From the NCBI GenBank assembly GCA_051878975.1, contig JBJELD010000018.1:13469-77468 (forward strand): a stretch of 64,000 nt of DNA, in the 5' to 3' direction. Below, one piece after another: positions 25,246-33,922 of this stretch. The DNA is from Caccovicinus sp051878975 (GTDB taxonomy: Bacteria; Bacillota; Clostridia; Lachnospirales; Lachnospiraceae). The notes beneath the pieces are model-generated. The model saw only the letters and a program-made list of their open reading frames with translations. It was not told the origin of the DNA and ran no database searches. A program made the position numbers and the translations under genes. Numbering within the stretch: position 1 is the stretch's first letter; the number at the start of each line of letters is the position of its first letter.

Positions 25246-26397
25246 TCACGAAAGCGGCCTGTAATCCTCGATCTGAATCTCCGAAAAGGTACTCATTTTA
25301 TGGTAAACAGCCGCAGCCATGTCAAGCAGCGGAAACAGTGCAACCGCACCGGTCCCCTCGCCAAGACACAGCTTTCCGTGAATGATCGGCTTTAATCCCA
25401 GCTTCTCCAGCACCAGATGTCCGGCCGGTTCTGCAGAAACATGGGAGGCCAGCATAAATCCGGCACAAGCCGGACAGATCGACACGGCAAGCAGCGCGGC
25501 GGCAGAAGAAATCAGGCCGTCTACTACCACCGGCAGGCCATAAATGGCTCCGCCTAAAAAGGCGCCGGTCATGCCGGCCAGATCCAGGCCGCCGACCTTT
25601 GCCAGCACATCCAGACCGTCTTCCGGATCCGGTCTCCAAAGACGGATTCCGGTCCGGATTGCTTCCAGCTTCCGGTTCAGCCCCTCGGAGCTTAAGCCGG
25701 CGCCCCTTCCGGTCACGCGCTCCGGATTTTCCCTGAGCAGAACGGAAATCACCGCACTGCTGGTTGTTGTGTTTCCAATTCCCATCTCTCCGGTTGCCAC
25801 GATCCCATAGCCTCGCTTTTTCAGCTCCCCAATCAGTGCAATGCCTTCCCGGATTCCTCTGGCCGCTGTCTCCCGGTCCATGGCAGGCGCTTTTGTAAAA
25901 TTCCGGGTCCCATCCATCACGCGCCGGTTGAGAATCGGATACCGGACCGGCTGCTGCTCTTCCTTCAGGCAGACCGGAAACAAACGGCCCTCCTGAAATT
26001 CTCCGTATCCGTGCAGCAGACGGCATACTCCCATATCCACCGGAAAGACATCCGCTCCGGCCGTTTCCGCCATAATGCAGACGCAGCTGTCGCCTTTTGA
26101 AAAATTTTCGGCTACGATGGCGGTGACCTCCTGCCCGGTCTGGGTCACGCCTTCTTCCACCACGCCGTTGTCTCCGCAGAATACTGCCACCGCCTTTTTC
26201 TCCAGACTGACAGAAGGATCTCCCGTCATTCCGGCAATCTGCACCAGGGTTTCCTCCAGAAGTCCCAGACTGTTTAACGGCTTTGCCACATGGCTCCATC
26301 GTTTTGCAGCCAGCTCCATCGCAGCCCGATCCGGACCGCCGATCTGTTTCAGTTCTTCATAAAGTGCAAGCTCTTCCTGTCCTCTGTCTTTTCTCAT
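25246..26397 (-). CDS. cobT: Nicotinate-nucleotide-dimethylbenzimidazole phosphoribosyltransferase CobT
   Basis: 383 residues. Motifs include VFCGDNGVVEEGVTQTGQEV, GEMGIGNTTTSSAV, GGLDLAGMTGAFLGGA and the catalytic Glu in CLGEGTGAVALFPLLDMA. It makes alpha-ribazole phosphate from nicotinate mononucleotide and the lower-ligand base. The C-terminus continues about 25 residues past the usual end (MSTFSEIQIEDYRPLS). Lies between cobB (21 bp) and cobU. Confidence 0.96.
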   Translation of the reverse strand: MRKDRGQEELALYEELKQIGGPDRAAMELAAKRWSHVAKPLNSLGLLEETLVQIAGMTGDPSVSLEKKAVAVFCGDNGVVEEGVTQTGQEVTAIVAENFSKGDSCVCIMAETAGADVFPVDMGVCRLLHGYGEFQEGRLFPVCLKEEQQPVRYPILNRRVMDGTRNFTKAPAMDRETAARGIREGIALIGELKKRGYGIVATGEMGIGNTTTSSAVISVLLRENPERVTGRGAGLSSEGLNRKLEAIRTGIRLWRPDPEDGLDVLAKVGGLDLAGMTGAFLGGAIYGLPVVVDGLISSAAALLAVSICPACAGFMLASHVSAEPAGHLVLEKLGLKPIIHGKLCLGEGTGAVALFPLLDMAAAVYHKMSTFSEIQIEDYRPLS

Positions 26398-26418
26398 TCT
26401 CCTGTTTCCTTTTCTTCC

Positions 26419-27963
26419 CTAAAATTTCCGCCATTCCCTGTTCTGCAGCTGCTCCTGCTGATACTGTACGCACTGTCTGACAAACCGCCCGGGCAGTTCC
26501 GGAAAGGAGGGGTAATACAGATGCGGGAAGCCGGCCAATACCCGCTTTTCCTGGCGCATACAGCTCCAGCTCCGGCTTCCCGTCGGCTTAACGGCCTTCA
26601 TTTCCTCTCCGCAGCAGGTACTGTCCCAGTAATGAAATTCATGAGCCCGGATCTTCTCTCCTTTATTCAAATAACAGCTGTCAGAAAGCGCCTCCAGCGT
26701 CACATATCCAAACCGCCCGAGGCGGCCGGTCCGAATCCCCTTTCCGGAAAGCACGCCGGCCATCGGCCAGGCACGGCCCTCCTCATCTTCAAGCGCCTCC
26801 AGCAGGTACAAAAAACCGCCGCACTCCGCCAGAACCGGCATGCCATTCAGAGCGGCCTGCCGGACGGCACGGCACATGCTCTCATTTCGGCTCAGCGCCC
26901 CGGCATAAACCTCCGGATAACCGCCTCCGAAAAGCAGGCCGTCCAGTCCCTCCGGCAGCGTTTCCAGATGCAGGGGACTGAATTCCAGAAGAACGGCCCC
27001 CGCTTTCTCTAAGGCCGCCAGATTATCCCGGTAATAAAAGCAGAACGCCTCATCCCGTGCCACTCCGATGGTGACCTTCCTGGATTGCCTGTAAATCAGC
27101 CTTGTTTCGGTTCCCCACTCCGTTTTTCCTCTGCAAAGGGCCGTCCGGCCGCCGCCCCTTTGCTCGGTCTCCCGGTATCCCGCAAGTTTCAGCAGCAGCT
27201 CCACATCCAATGTTTCCTCCAGAACTTCGGCAAACCGCTCCAGCTGCTTTTCCAGATTCCGAATCTCCCCCGGCAGCATCAGCCCCAGATGACGGCTTTC
27301 GATCCGCAGCCAGTCCAGCTTCGGAACATATCCCACCACCGGCACCGAAAACCGGTCCTCCAGCATTCGCTTCAGCACAGGATACATGCCTGCAGAAACC
27401 CGGTTCAGCAGAATTCCCCGGATCTGATTTTCCTCTCCCAGCTCCCCAGGCTCCGGTTCAAACTGCAGAAAGCCCTGAACCAACGCGCCAACGGAAAGGC
27501 TGGCTCCCCGCCCGTCAACGACGAAAATGGTCGGACAGGCAAGCCGCCTGGCTGTTTCCCAGCTGCTTGCCCGGCTGCTTGTGCCGCCCAGTCCGTCAAA
27601 GTAACCCATAACGCCTTCAATCACGGCAATATCCGCCGTTTCCTGTCCGCCTTTCTGACCGGCTTCCCGACATCCCAGGAGGAAGCTTTCCTCCATCTGC
27701 TGCCCGGTCTGGAAAAAACCGTCCAGATTTCCGCTTTCCACCCCCAGTGCCTCCCGGTGAAACAGCGGATCAATATAATCCGGACCACATTTAAAAGCCG
27801 CAGGAATCAGCCCGCGGCGCAAAAGCAGTTTTAAAATTCCGCAGGTAATCACGGTTTTCCCGCTGCCGCTGGAAGGCGCGGCAATCAGAAAACGCGGAAC
27901 GGATCCTGCCGAATGATACTCCTGTCCATATTTTCCTGATTGTTCTCTCACATTCTCCTCCAT
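26419..27963 (-). CDS. cobB: Cobyrinate a,c-diamide synthase CobB/CbiA
   Basis: 514 residues, a little longer than the usual 450-480. The N-terminal P-loop domain carries APSSGSGKTVITCGIL and FKCGPDYIDPLFH; the C-terminal class I glutamine amidotransferase domain carries GLLFGGGYPEVYA and the nucleophile Cys in VLAECGGFLYL, plus HEFHYWDS. It amidates the a and c side chains of cobyrinate using glutamine and ATP. It starts 3 bp after the cbiT stop. In this anaerobic pathway it acts on the Co-bound substrate (CbiA). Confidence 0.95.
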   Translation of the reverse strand: MEENVREQSGKYGQEYHSAGSVPRFLIAAPSSGSGKTVITCGILKLLLRRGLIPAAFKCGPDYIDPLFHREALGVESGNLDGFFQTGQQMEESFLLGCREAGQKGGQETADIAVIEGVMGYFDGLGGTSSRASSWETARRLACPTIFVVDGRGASLSVGALVQGFLQFEPEPGELGEENQIRGILLNRVSAGMYPVLKRMLEDRFSVPVVGYVPKLDWLRIESRHLGLMLPGEIRNLEKQLERFAEVLEETLDVELLLKLAGYRETEQRGGGRTALCRGKTEWGTETRLIYRQSRKVTIGVARDEAFCFYYRDNLAALEKAGAVLLEFSPLHLETLPEGLDGLLFGGGYPEVYAGALSRNESMCRAVRQAALNGMPVLAECGGFLYLLEALEDEEGRAWPMAGVLSGKGIRTGRLGRFGYVTLEALSDSCYLNKGEKIRAHEFHYWDSTCCGEEMKAVKPTGSRSWSCMRQEKRVLAGFPHLYYPSFPELPGRFVRQCVQYQQEQLQNREWRKF

Positions 27964-27966
27964 CTG

Positions 27967-28557
27967 TCAGCCCTGAAGTGTAATCACATAAACCGGATTC
28001 TGCGCCCTTTGAAGGTGGTAGTTTCCAGCTTTCTCCATCCTGGAAACCGCTACCTGCACAATCTCATAATCCGCAGTCCTCGTTTCCCGTATCCATTCCA
28101 TGCACACAGCAAGTGTCTCGGCCGTTACGGAATTGATCACAATCCGGGCCTTTGGATTTTTTTCCAGCACAAGCCGGAGAACTTCCTTCAGAGAACCGCC
28201 GCTGCCGCCGATAAACACATGACTGGGAGCCGGAAGATCCGTCAATACCCCCGGCGCCTTTCCCTTCACAATATGAAACGCTTCAAACTCCGGTGCCAGT
28301 CTCTCCCGATTTTGTTCGATCAGACCGATGCCTTCTTCTTCTTTCTCAACCGCATAAATACAGCCGCAGGATGCTGCGCCGTCCCGCTTTTTCATGGAAC
28401 TCATCATCCTCGCTGCTTCCACCGCAACTGAACCGGTCCCTGCACCGATGTCCCACAGCACAGATTCCGCCTCCAGTTCCAGCTTTGACAGCGAAACCGC
28501 ACGCACCTCGCTCTTTGTCATCGGAAGACTGCCCCGGACAAATCTGTCATCACGCAT
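27967..28557 (-). CDS. cbiT: Cobalt-precorrin-6B C15-methyltransferase (decarboxylating) CbiT
   Basis: 196 residues. SAM-binding motif VLWDIGAGTGSVAVEAARM near residue 35, preceded by GSLPMTKSEVRAVSLSKL, the CbiT hallmark, and followed by VFIGGSGGSLKEVL. It methylates C15 and decarboxylates the C12 acetate chain. CbiE, which often is fused to CbiT as CobL, is here encoded separately at the C-terminus of the cobK fusion on the other side of map. cbiT is the first gene of the second cob transcription unit with its own promoter at 28619-28647. Confidence 0.95.
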   Translation of the reverse strand: MRDDRFVRGSLPMTKSEVRAVSLSKLELEAESVLWDIGAGTGSVAVEAARMMSSMKKRDGAASCGCIYAVEKEEEGIGLIEQNRERLAPEFEAFHIVKGKAPGVLTDLPAPSHVFIGGSGGSLKEVLRLVLEKNPKARIVINSVTAETLAVCMEWIRETRTADYEIVQVAVSRMEKAGNYHLQRAQNPVYVITLQG

Positions 28558-28618
28558 GACCTCACCTTATTTCTCCTTTATTTGATTGCACGGTTTAAGA
28601 CCGTTTATTGCTTTTCTG

Positions 28619-28647
28619 AGTATAGCACAATGTTTCTTAATTGTCAT
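28619..28647 (-). promoter_or_regulatory. Promoter of the cbiT-cobB-cobT-cobU-cbiB-cobS unit
   Basis: On the minus strand ATGACA (28647-28642), 17 bp, TATACT (28624-28619). It is divergent from the map promoter 2 bp away, and both -10 boxes are embedded in the 12-mer TTGTGCTATACT, so the pair forms a perfect 12-bp inverted repeat (28619-28630 and 28666-28677). Confidence 0.8.
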
Positions 28648-28648
28648 C

Positions 28649-28677
28649 TTATCACTTTTCCCTTTTTGTGCTATACT
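28649..28677 (+). promoter_or_regulatory. Promoter of map
   Basis: TTATCA (28649-28654), 17 bp, TATACT (28672-28677), about 49 bases before the map start codon. Confidence 0.75.
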
Positions 28678-28725
28678 TAAAGTCGGTGCAAAAAACTCTG
28701 TACCCGGAAAGGAAGAAAACAGACT

Positions 28726-29598
28726 ATGGAACTTTTAGGAAGAAATGAACCATGCTGGTGCGGCAGCGGCTTAAAGTACAAGAAATGCCATCTGGAATTT
28801 GACGAAAAAATTGAAGAATTCCGGCGGAAAGGCTGCGTCGTACCGTCTCATAAAATGATCAAAACCCCAGAACAGATCGAGGGCATCCGGAAAAGTGCCA
28901 AAATCAACATTGCCGTCCTGGATTATGTGGCAGCGCACATCAGGGCCGGCATTACTACAGCCGAGATCGACCAGTGGGTCTACGACCAGACCACACAGGC
29001 CGGCGGCATTCCGGCTCCTCTGAATTATGAGGGCTTTCCCAACAGCGTGTGCACCTCAGTCAATGATCAGGTATGCCACGGCATCCCGTCTCCGGACGAT
29101 GTGCTGAAAGAGGGTGACATCATCAACGTGGATGTTTCCACCATCTATCACGGGTATTATTCAGATTCCTCCCGAATGTTCTGCATCGGGGAGGTTTCCC
29201 CGGAAAAGAAACGGCTGGTGGAGGTGACGAAGGAGTGCGTTCAGCTGGGACTGGCTGAAGTAAAGCCCTGGGGCTTTTTAGGCGACATGTCCCAGGCCGT
29301 TTATGATCATGCCGTGAAAAATGGCTACAGCGTTGTCCGCGAAATCGGCGGTCACGGTATCGGCCTGGAATTCCATGAAGATCCCTGGGTCGGCTACATT
29401 TACCGACGCGGCACGGAAATGCTTCTGGTTCCCGGCATGGTCTTTACGATTGAGCCCATGATCAATATGGGAAGAAGCGACATTTTCGTAGATGACAGCA
29501 ACGGCTGGACCGTTTACACCGATGACCGCCTGCCTTCTGCCCAGTGGGAAATTCAGGTTCTGGTCACAGAAACCGGAAGCGAGGTTCTGTGCTATTAA
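28726..29598 (+). CDS. map: Type I methionine aminopeptidase with N-terminal SEC-C motif
   Basis: 290 residues. The first 40 residues carry a SEC-C zinc motif (NEPCWCGSGLKYKKCH). The peptidase core has VNDQVCHGIPSPD, the metal ligands Asp in INVDVSTIYHGYYSDSSRMF, His in GGHGIGLEFHEDP and Glu in FTIEPMINMG. It removes N-terminal Met from nascent proteins, and the zinc motif may help docking to the ribosome. It is the only plus-strand gene in the cobalamin region and its stop overlaps the stop of cobK-cbiE (29595-29598). Confidence 0.95.
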   Translation: MELLGRNEPCWCGSGLKYKKCHLEFDEKIEEFRRKGCVVPSHKMIKTPEQIEGIRKSAKINIAVLDYVAAHIRAGITTAEIDQWVYDQTTQAGGIPAPLNYEGFPNSVCTSVNDQVCHGIPSPDDVLKEGDIINVDVSTIYHGYYSDSSRMFCIGEVSPEKKRLVEVTKECVQLGLAEVKPWGFLGDMSQAVYDHAVKNGYSVVREIGGHGIGLEFHEDPWVGYIYRRGTEMLLVPGMVFTIEPMINMGRSDIFVDDSNGWTVYTDDRLPSAQWEIQVLVTETGSEVLCY

Positions 29599-31172
29599 AC
29601 CGGAGGCTCCCCATCCGGCAGAGCCGCATCGATCTGCTGCGGGACGATCCAGGCTGCCGAAAGCTTCTCTATGGATCGCTCCAGCAGCTCCTCCGGGGAG
29701 CCGGAAAAAATCCGTTCCTCCTTATAGGACAGCCGCTCTCCCACCCAGATTCTGGCATCCTTCTGCCCGTTTTCAATCAGCTTTCTGCAGACTGCATGCA
29801 GCCGTCTGGTTCCGTCCAGCAAAAGAAAGCACTCTGCCTGATCAGCCAGACTCCAGTCCATCTCCTCGTCTCTCCCGTGAAGACTGATGATCCGAACTTT
29901 TTCCCAGCTTTTTCCCAGCCTTGCAGCAAAACAGGACAAAGACGAAATTCCCGGAATCATCCGGAACACAAATGCTCCGGATTCTTGTTCTGCCTTCTGA
30001 AGCATTCCCTGGGCACCGCTGAAAAATCCCACATCCCCGGAATACAGAATCACCGGATGGCGTACCCTGGGATGCTCCTTCAGCCAGGCAAGCATCTCTT
30101 CCGGCCGGTAGGTGAGGTATTCCAGCCGTTCTTTCTTTGTCTTTGTTTCCTCAAACAGCCGGCAGACCTCTCTTCCGCTTTCTACCATGCGGGAAGCACC
30201 CAGAAGCGCATCGCTGTCCAAGATCGCACGAATCGCTTCTAATGTCATTTGCTCCGGATTTCCGCCGCCGATTCCGGCCAGGATCACTTCCCGGCATGTT
30301 TCCTGGCATTCTTTCCGGAAAACTTCGGAATCTTTCTCCCTGCAGGGTTCCATCAGCCACTGCTGAATCTCAGCCAGACTTTTGCCATTTTCCCTGATCG
30401 GACGTCCCACTATGACTACACAACAGCCCAAATCCAGCGCTGCATCCACTTTCTCCTGAAAACCGCCTTCCCGCCCGGATTCCTTGGTAATCAGATAGGA
30501 AGCTCCGGCCGCCTGCAGCATGGCCCGGTTCATCTCATAGGAAAAAGGACCCTGCACGGCAAAAATATGTCTTCCCTTCAGCCCGATTCCGGTGCAGGCC
30601 AAAATCCCGTCTTCAGACGGAAGCACCCGGGCAAAAATCCGCTCCGGCGCATCGGGAATTGCGGCATAGCGGAACAATTCCTTGCTCCCGGTGGTGACCA
30701 GCACCCGGCGATCCGGATGCAGAGCCAGCTCCTGCTTTAAAAATGCAATTCCCTCTTCCAGAGAATTCACAAAAACCAGTTCTTTCTTTTCCTGTTCCTG
30801 CCTTTTTTCTGCTTCCTCCTGTTCAGACTTTCTGACCAGACGGTGATAGCCGATTCCGGTACTCCGACAGGCCTCCCGGATCTGTTCAGACACTTCCTTC
30901 GCATACGGATGCGTCGCATCCACCACGGCCCAAAGCTTCTGTGTCCGGATCCACTGTACCATTTCCGAAGCCTCCATCCGCCCCTCATGAATCGTGATGC
31001 CAGGGTGCTCAAAAAGAAGCTGACGGCCGTAGGAGGTCGCCACCGAAATGGCCGCCGGTATCTCATGTTCCCGGCAGAACTCTGCCAGAAGCCGTCCCTC
31101 CAGGGTTCCTCCAAAAATGCCAAGCCTTGCTTCCTGCTGCCGGAAAACCGGCCGGTTGTCTTTTCTCTCCAT
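29595..31172 (-). CDS. Bifunctional cobalt-precorrin-6A reductase / cobalt-precorrin-7 C5-methyltransferase (CobK-CbiE fusion)
   Basis: 525 residues. Residues 1-270 are CobK/CbiJ: LGIFGGTLEGRLLAEF, VDATHPYAKEVSEQI, VLVTTGSKELFRYA, ITKESGREGGF. From about residue 293 a CbiE methyltransferase follows: VILAGIGGGNPEQMTLEA, YSGDVGFFSGAQGML and MIPGISSLSCFAARLG. One chain thus reduces precorrin-6A and methylates C5. Start at 31172 follows the cobJ stop by 4 bp with AGG upstream; the outer ATG at 31190 is less likely. The gene ends head-on against map. Confidence 0.93.
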   Translation of the reverse strand: MERKDNRPVFRQQEARLGIFGGTLEGRLLAEFCREHEIPAAISVATSYGRQLLFEHPGITIHEGRMEASEMVQWIRTQKLWAVVDATHPYAKEVSEQIREACRSTGIGYHRLVRKSEQEEAEKRQEQEKKELVFVNSLEEGIAFLKQELALHPDRRVLVTTGSKELFRYAAIPDAPERIFARVLPSEDGILACTGIGLKGRHIFAVQGPFSYEMNRAMLQAAGASYLITKESGREGGFQEKVDAALDLGCCVVIVGRPIRENGKSLAEIQQWLMEPCREKDSEVFRKECQETCREVILAGIGGGNPEQMTLEAIRAILDSDALLGASRMVESGREVCRLFEETKTKKERLEYLTYRPEEMLAWLKEHPRVRHPVILYSGDVGFFSGAQGMLQKAEQESGAFVFRMIPGISSLSCFAARLGKSWEKVRIISLHGRDEEMDWSLADQAECFLLLDGTRRLHAVCRKLIENGQKDARIWVGERLSYKEERIFSGSPEELLERSIEKLSAAWIVPQQIDAALPDGEPPV

Positions 31173-31176
31173 CCTT

Positions 31177-31908
31177 CTACCTGATTTCATATCCTCTCGG
31201 CGTCACCATATAGGGGCCGATCTTTCTTGTTTCCGAGTTTCCCACAAACACCGTGGTAAACATATCCACGTTCCGCTCCTTCAGTTCTGCAAGAGACAAA
31301 ATTTCCATCTCCTGACCTTCCCGTCCAATGTTGGACACGATTCCGCATACCGTATCTGCCGCTTTGTATCTCATTAAAAGCTCACAGGCCATTTTCAGAT
31401 AGCCGCTCCGCTTTTTGCTGGACGGATTGTAGATGCAGATCACAAAATCTCCCTCTGCCGCAGCGCGAAGCCGTGCCTGGATCCTTTCCATGGGCGTCAA
31501 AAGATCGCTTAAGCTGATCACTGCAAAATCATGAGTCAGCGGCGCTCCCAGCACCGCTCCGCCGGCCAATGCCGCCGTCACTCCGGGAATCACCTTGACC
31601 CGGACTCCCGGATAGTCCGCAAGCAGTTCCAGAATCAGCCCGGCCATCCCGTACACGCCGCTGTCTCCGCTGCACACCATGGCCGTTTCCCGCCCCATGG
31701 CTGCCTGCTCCAGCGCCATCCTGCAGCGCGTTTCCTCCTGCCGCATCGGTGTTGTCAGAAATTCCTTGTCCGGGAAATGCTTCCGTACCAGTTCCACATA
31801 AACCGTATAGCCGGCAATCACAGAGCACCGCTCCAGGGCGTGTACTGCCTCCAGCGTCATGTTTTCATAAGCCCCCGGTCCGATTCCAACCACATACAAA
31901 TCCGCCAT
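31177..31908 (-). CDS. cobJ: Precorrin-3B/cobalt-factor III C17-methyltransferase CobJ/CbiH
   Basis: 243 residues. Tetrapyrrole methylase fold: LYVVGIGPGAYENMTLEA at the N-terminus, MVCSGDSGVYGMAGLILEL, VKVIPGVTAALAGGAVLGAPLTHDFAVISLSDLLTP, and CIYNPSSKKRSGYL near residue 180, the CobJ-type signature. It contracts the ring during C17 methylation. The start MADLYVVG at 31908 lies within the end of cobM (44 bp overlap), suggesting coupling. Confidence 0.95.
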   Translation of the reverse strand: MADLYVVGIGPGAYENMTLEAVHALERCSVIAGYTVYVELVRKHFPDKEFLTTPMRQEETRCRMALEQAAMGRETAMVCSGDSGVYGMAGLILELLADYPGVRVKVIPGVTAALAGGAVLGAPLTHDFAVISLSDLLTPMERIQARLRAAAEGDFVICIYNPSSKKRSGYLKMACELLMRYKAADTVCGIVSNIGREGQEMEILSLAELKERNVDMFTTVFVGNSETRKIGPYMVTPRGYEIR

Positions 31909-32692
31909 TTTCCTGCCTGTCCTCTCTTTCATCCATTCCTTTGCTTTTCCGATACTCCGTCTCAAAACCAGGGTCATACAGCCTGGACCGCAGATATCCT
32001 TTCTGGGCCACTGCATTTCCTACAAGAATCAACGCGGTCTTCCGGATGCCTTCCTTTTCCGCCTCCTCTGCCAGACCGGCGACGCAGCAGCAAAGGATCT
32101 TTTCCTCCGGCCAGGTTGCCTTATACACAATCGCGGCCGGCGTATCCGGCTGATATCCTCCGGCCAGCAGCTCTTTTGTCAGCTCCGGCAGCAGACCGGT
32201 GCTCAGAAAAATGACCATCGTCGCCTGATGAGCAGCAAAGGAACGGATACTCTCCCGCTCTGGCACACCGGTCCGTCCTGCCATCCTGGTGATCACCACG
32301 CTCTGGGAGACTTCCGGAAGCGTATACTCCATCTTCAGCGCCGCAGCCGCACCGCAGAAGGAACTGACCCCCGGACAGATTTCATAGAGAATGTTCCGCC
32401 GGTCCAGTTCATCCATCTGCTCCCGGATCGCCCCGTAAAGGCAGGGATCACCGGTATGCAGCCGGACTGTCGAAAGTCCTTCCTGCTCGGCCTGTTCGAT
32501 CTGCCCGATGACCTCCTCCAGTGTCATTTCCGCGCTGTTGAAAATCCGGCAGCCGTCTTTTGTCTCCTTCAACAATGCTGGATTTACCAGGGAACCGGCG
32601 TAAATCACCATATCTGCACGCTGCAGAAGCCGCAGTCCTCTCACTGTGATCAGATCCGGTGCGCCCGGTCCTGCTCCCACAATATATACCAT
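31865..32692 (-). CDS. cobM: Precorrin-4/cobalt-precorrin-4 C11-methyltransferase CobM/CbiF
   Basis: 275 residues. VYIVGAGPGAPDLITVRG, VIYAGSLVNPALL, VRLHTGDPCLYGAIREQMDEL, YEICPGVSSFCGAAAALKMEYTLPE and FLSTGLLPELTKEL are characteristic of CobM/CbiF. The C-terminal 20-25 residues (after SKGMDEREDRQ) extend past the usual end and overlap the cobJ start. AAGGAG precedes the ATG. Acts after CobJ/CbiH and before CbiG in the anaerobic branch. Confidence 0.95.
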   Translation of the reverse strand: MVYIVGAGPGAPDLITVRGLRLLQRADMVIYAGSLVNPALLKETKDGCRIFNSAEMTLEEVIGQIEQAEQEGLSTVRLHTGDPCLYGAIREQMDELDRRNILYEICPGVSSFCGAAAALKMEYTLPEVSQSVVITRMAGRTGVPERESIRSFAAHQATMVIFLSTGLLPELTKELLAGGYQPDTPAAIVYKATWPEEKILCCCVAGLAEEAEKEGIRKTALILVGNAVAQKGYLRSRLYDPGFETEYRKSKGMDEREDRQENGGFVCGWNRTGGL

Positions 32693-32707
32693 CTGTTTTC
32701 TCCTTCC

Positions 32708-33880
32708 TTATTTATGGTAACGCCAAAGCATCTGCTCCGCGCCGGAGGTCATCCCCAGAATGCCCCGGTCCTTCGTAAACAGCACTGCCTCCACTGTAAG
32801 GGAATCTCCGGCCCGTCTTTTCAGGTTTCGCTCGATCCGCTCCATGGCCATCGCCATCACAGCCGGCCGAAGTCCTTCTGTCTCCTCCAGAAGCCCCAGT
32901 GCTTCCTCTACCGTTACACAGTTTAAGATCCTGCCGGCCAGCTCCCCCGGCGCCCCGCAGGCCGCCCCATAAGCTGCCAGACACTCCATCCGGCCGTCTG
33001 CCCAGGAGGAATGCGTATTCATCACACCGGCGGCAACCTTCAAAAGCTTCCCTGCATGGCCGATCAGCAGAATGCTGTGAATTCCGTACTCCACAGCATA
33101 ATCCATGGCATTCCCAATAAAGTTGCTGCATTTTACCGCCTGAGAAAGCGAAAGCCCCAGCTTTTCAGCTGCAAATTGTTCCCCGTAATTTCCGGGCACC
33201 ATAAGAAGCTCCCGTTTCCCCTCCTCGGCTCTCTGACGGATCTCCAGCCGGATGGTTTCCAGCAGAGCCGTCTCGCTCATAGGCTCCACGATCCCGCTGG
33301 TTCCCAGCACGGAAAGTCCTCCTGTAATGCCAAGCTGCGGGTTAAACGTTTTCGCGGCCAGACGCTCTCCCTCCGGAATCTCAATCGTAATACAGATTTC
33401 TCCGGTCACGCCGCAGCTCTCGCAGACAGCAGCCGTCTGTTCAAAAATCATGCTTCTCGGGACCGGATTGATGGCCCACATTCCGGGCGGACAGCTTAAT
33501 CCGGCCCGGGTCACCCGGCCGATTCCCTGTCCGCCCTGCAGATACAGCGTCAGTTCCTCCCGCTGAAACATATAGCATGACTCCCTCGACTCCGGAGGCT
33601 GTTTCGACACGCAGACCGAAACCAGCGCTCCGTTGGTCACATCCGGATCATCTCCGGAAAACTTGATCACGCCGCACCGGGCCGATTCTCCGTCCGTTTC
33701 CCACTGTACCACCGGAATCCGGACCCGGATCCCCTTTGGCGTCAGAAGGGGGATCTCTTCAAGCTTTTTTCCCTGAAACAAAAGAACCGATGCCGCACAG
33801 GCCGCAGCTGCGCCGCAGCTTCCGGTGGTATAACCTCTTCTTAACCGTTTCTGATTGACATAGACATACTGTTCGTCCAT
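32708..33880 (-). CDS. cbiD: Cobalt-precorrin-5B (C1)-methyltransferase CbiD
   Basis: 390 residues from MDEQYVYVNQKRLRRGYTTG. Typical features: RRGYTTGSCGAAAACAA, VIKFSGDDPDVTNGALV, GLSCPPGMWAINPVPRSMI and GHAGKLLKVAAGVMNTHSSWADGR split over the C-terminal half. It methylates C1 in the anaerobic pathway, so the presence of CbiD and CbiG marks the route as oxygen-independent. The chosen start has GAGGAG upstream; the frame is open to 33904. Confidence 0.95.
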   Translation of the reverse strand: MDEQYVYVNQKRLRRGYTTGSCGAAAACAASVLLFQGKKLEEIPLLTPKGIRVRIPVVQWETDGESARCGVIKFSGDDPDVTNGALVSVCVSKQPPESRESCYMFQREELTLYLQGGQGIGRVTRAGLSCPPGMWAINPVPRSMIFEQTAAVCESCGVTGEICITIEIPEGERLAAKTFNPQLGITGGLSVLGTSGIVEPMSETALLETIRLEIRQRAEEGKRELLMVPGNYGEQFAAEKLGLSLSQAVKCSNFIGNAMDYAVEYGIHSILLIGHAGKLLKVAAGVMNTHSSWADGRMECLAAYGAACGAPGELAGRILNCVTVEEALGLLEETEGLRPAVMAMAMERIERNLKRRAGDSLTVEAVLFTKDRGILGMTSGAEQMLWRYHK

Positions 33881-33922
33881 GCGATTCTCCTCCCTCCGGA
33901 CCATGCTCTTTCCCGGCAGCTG

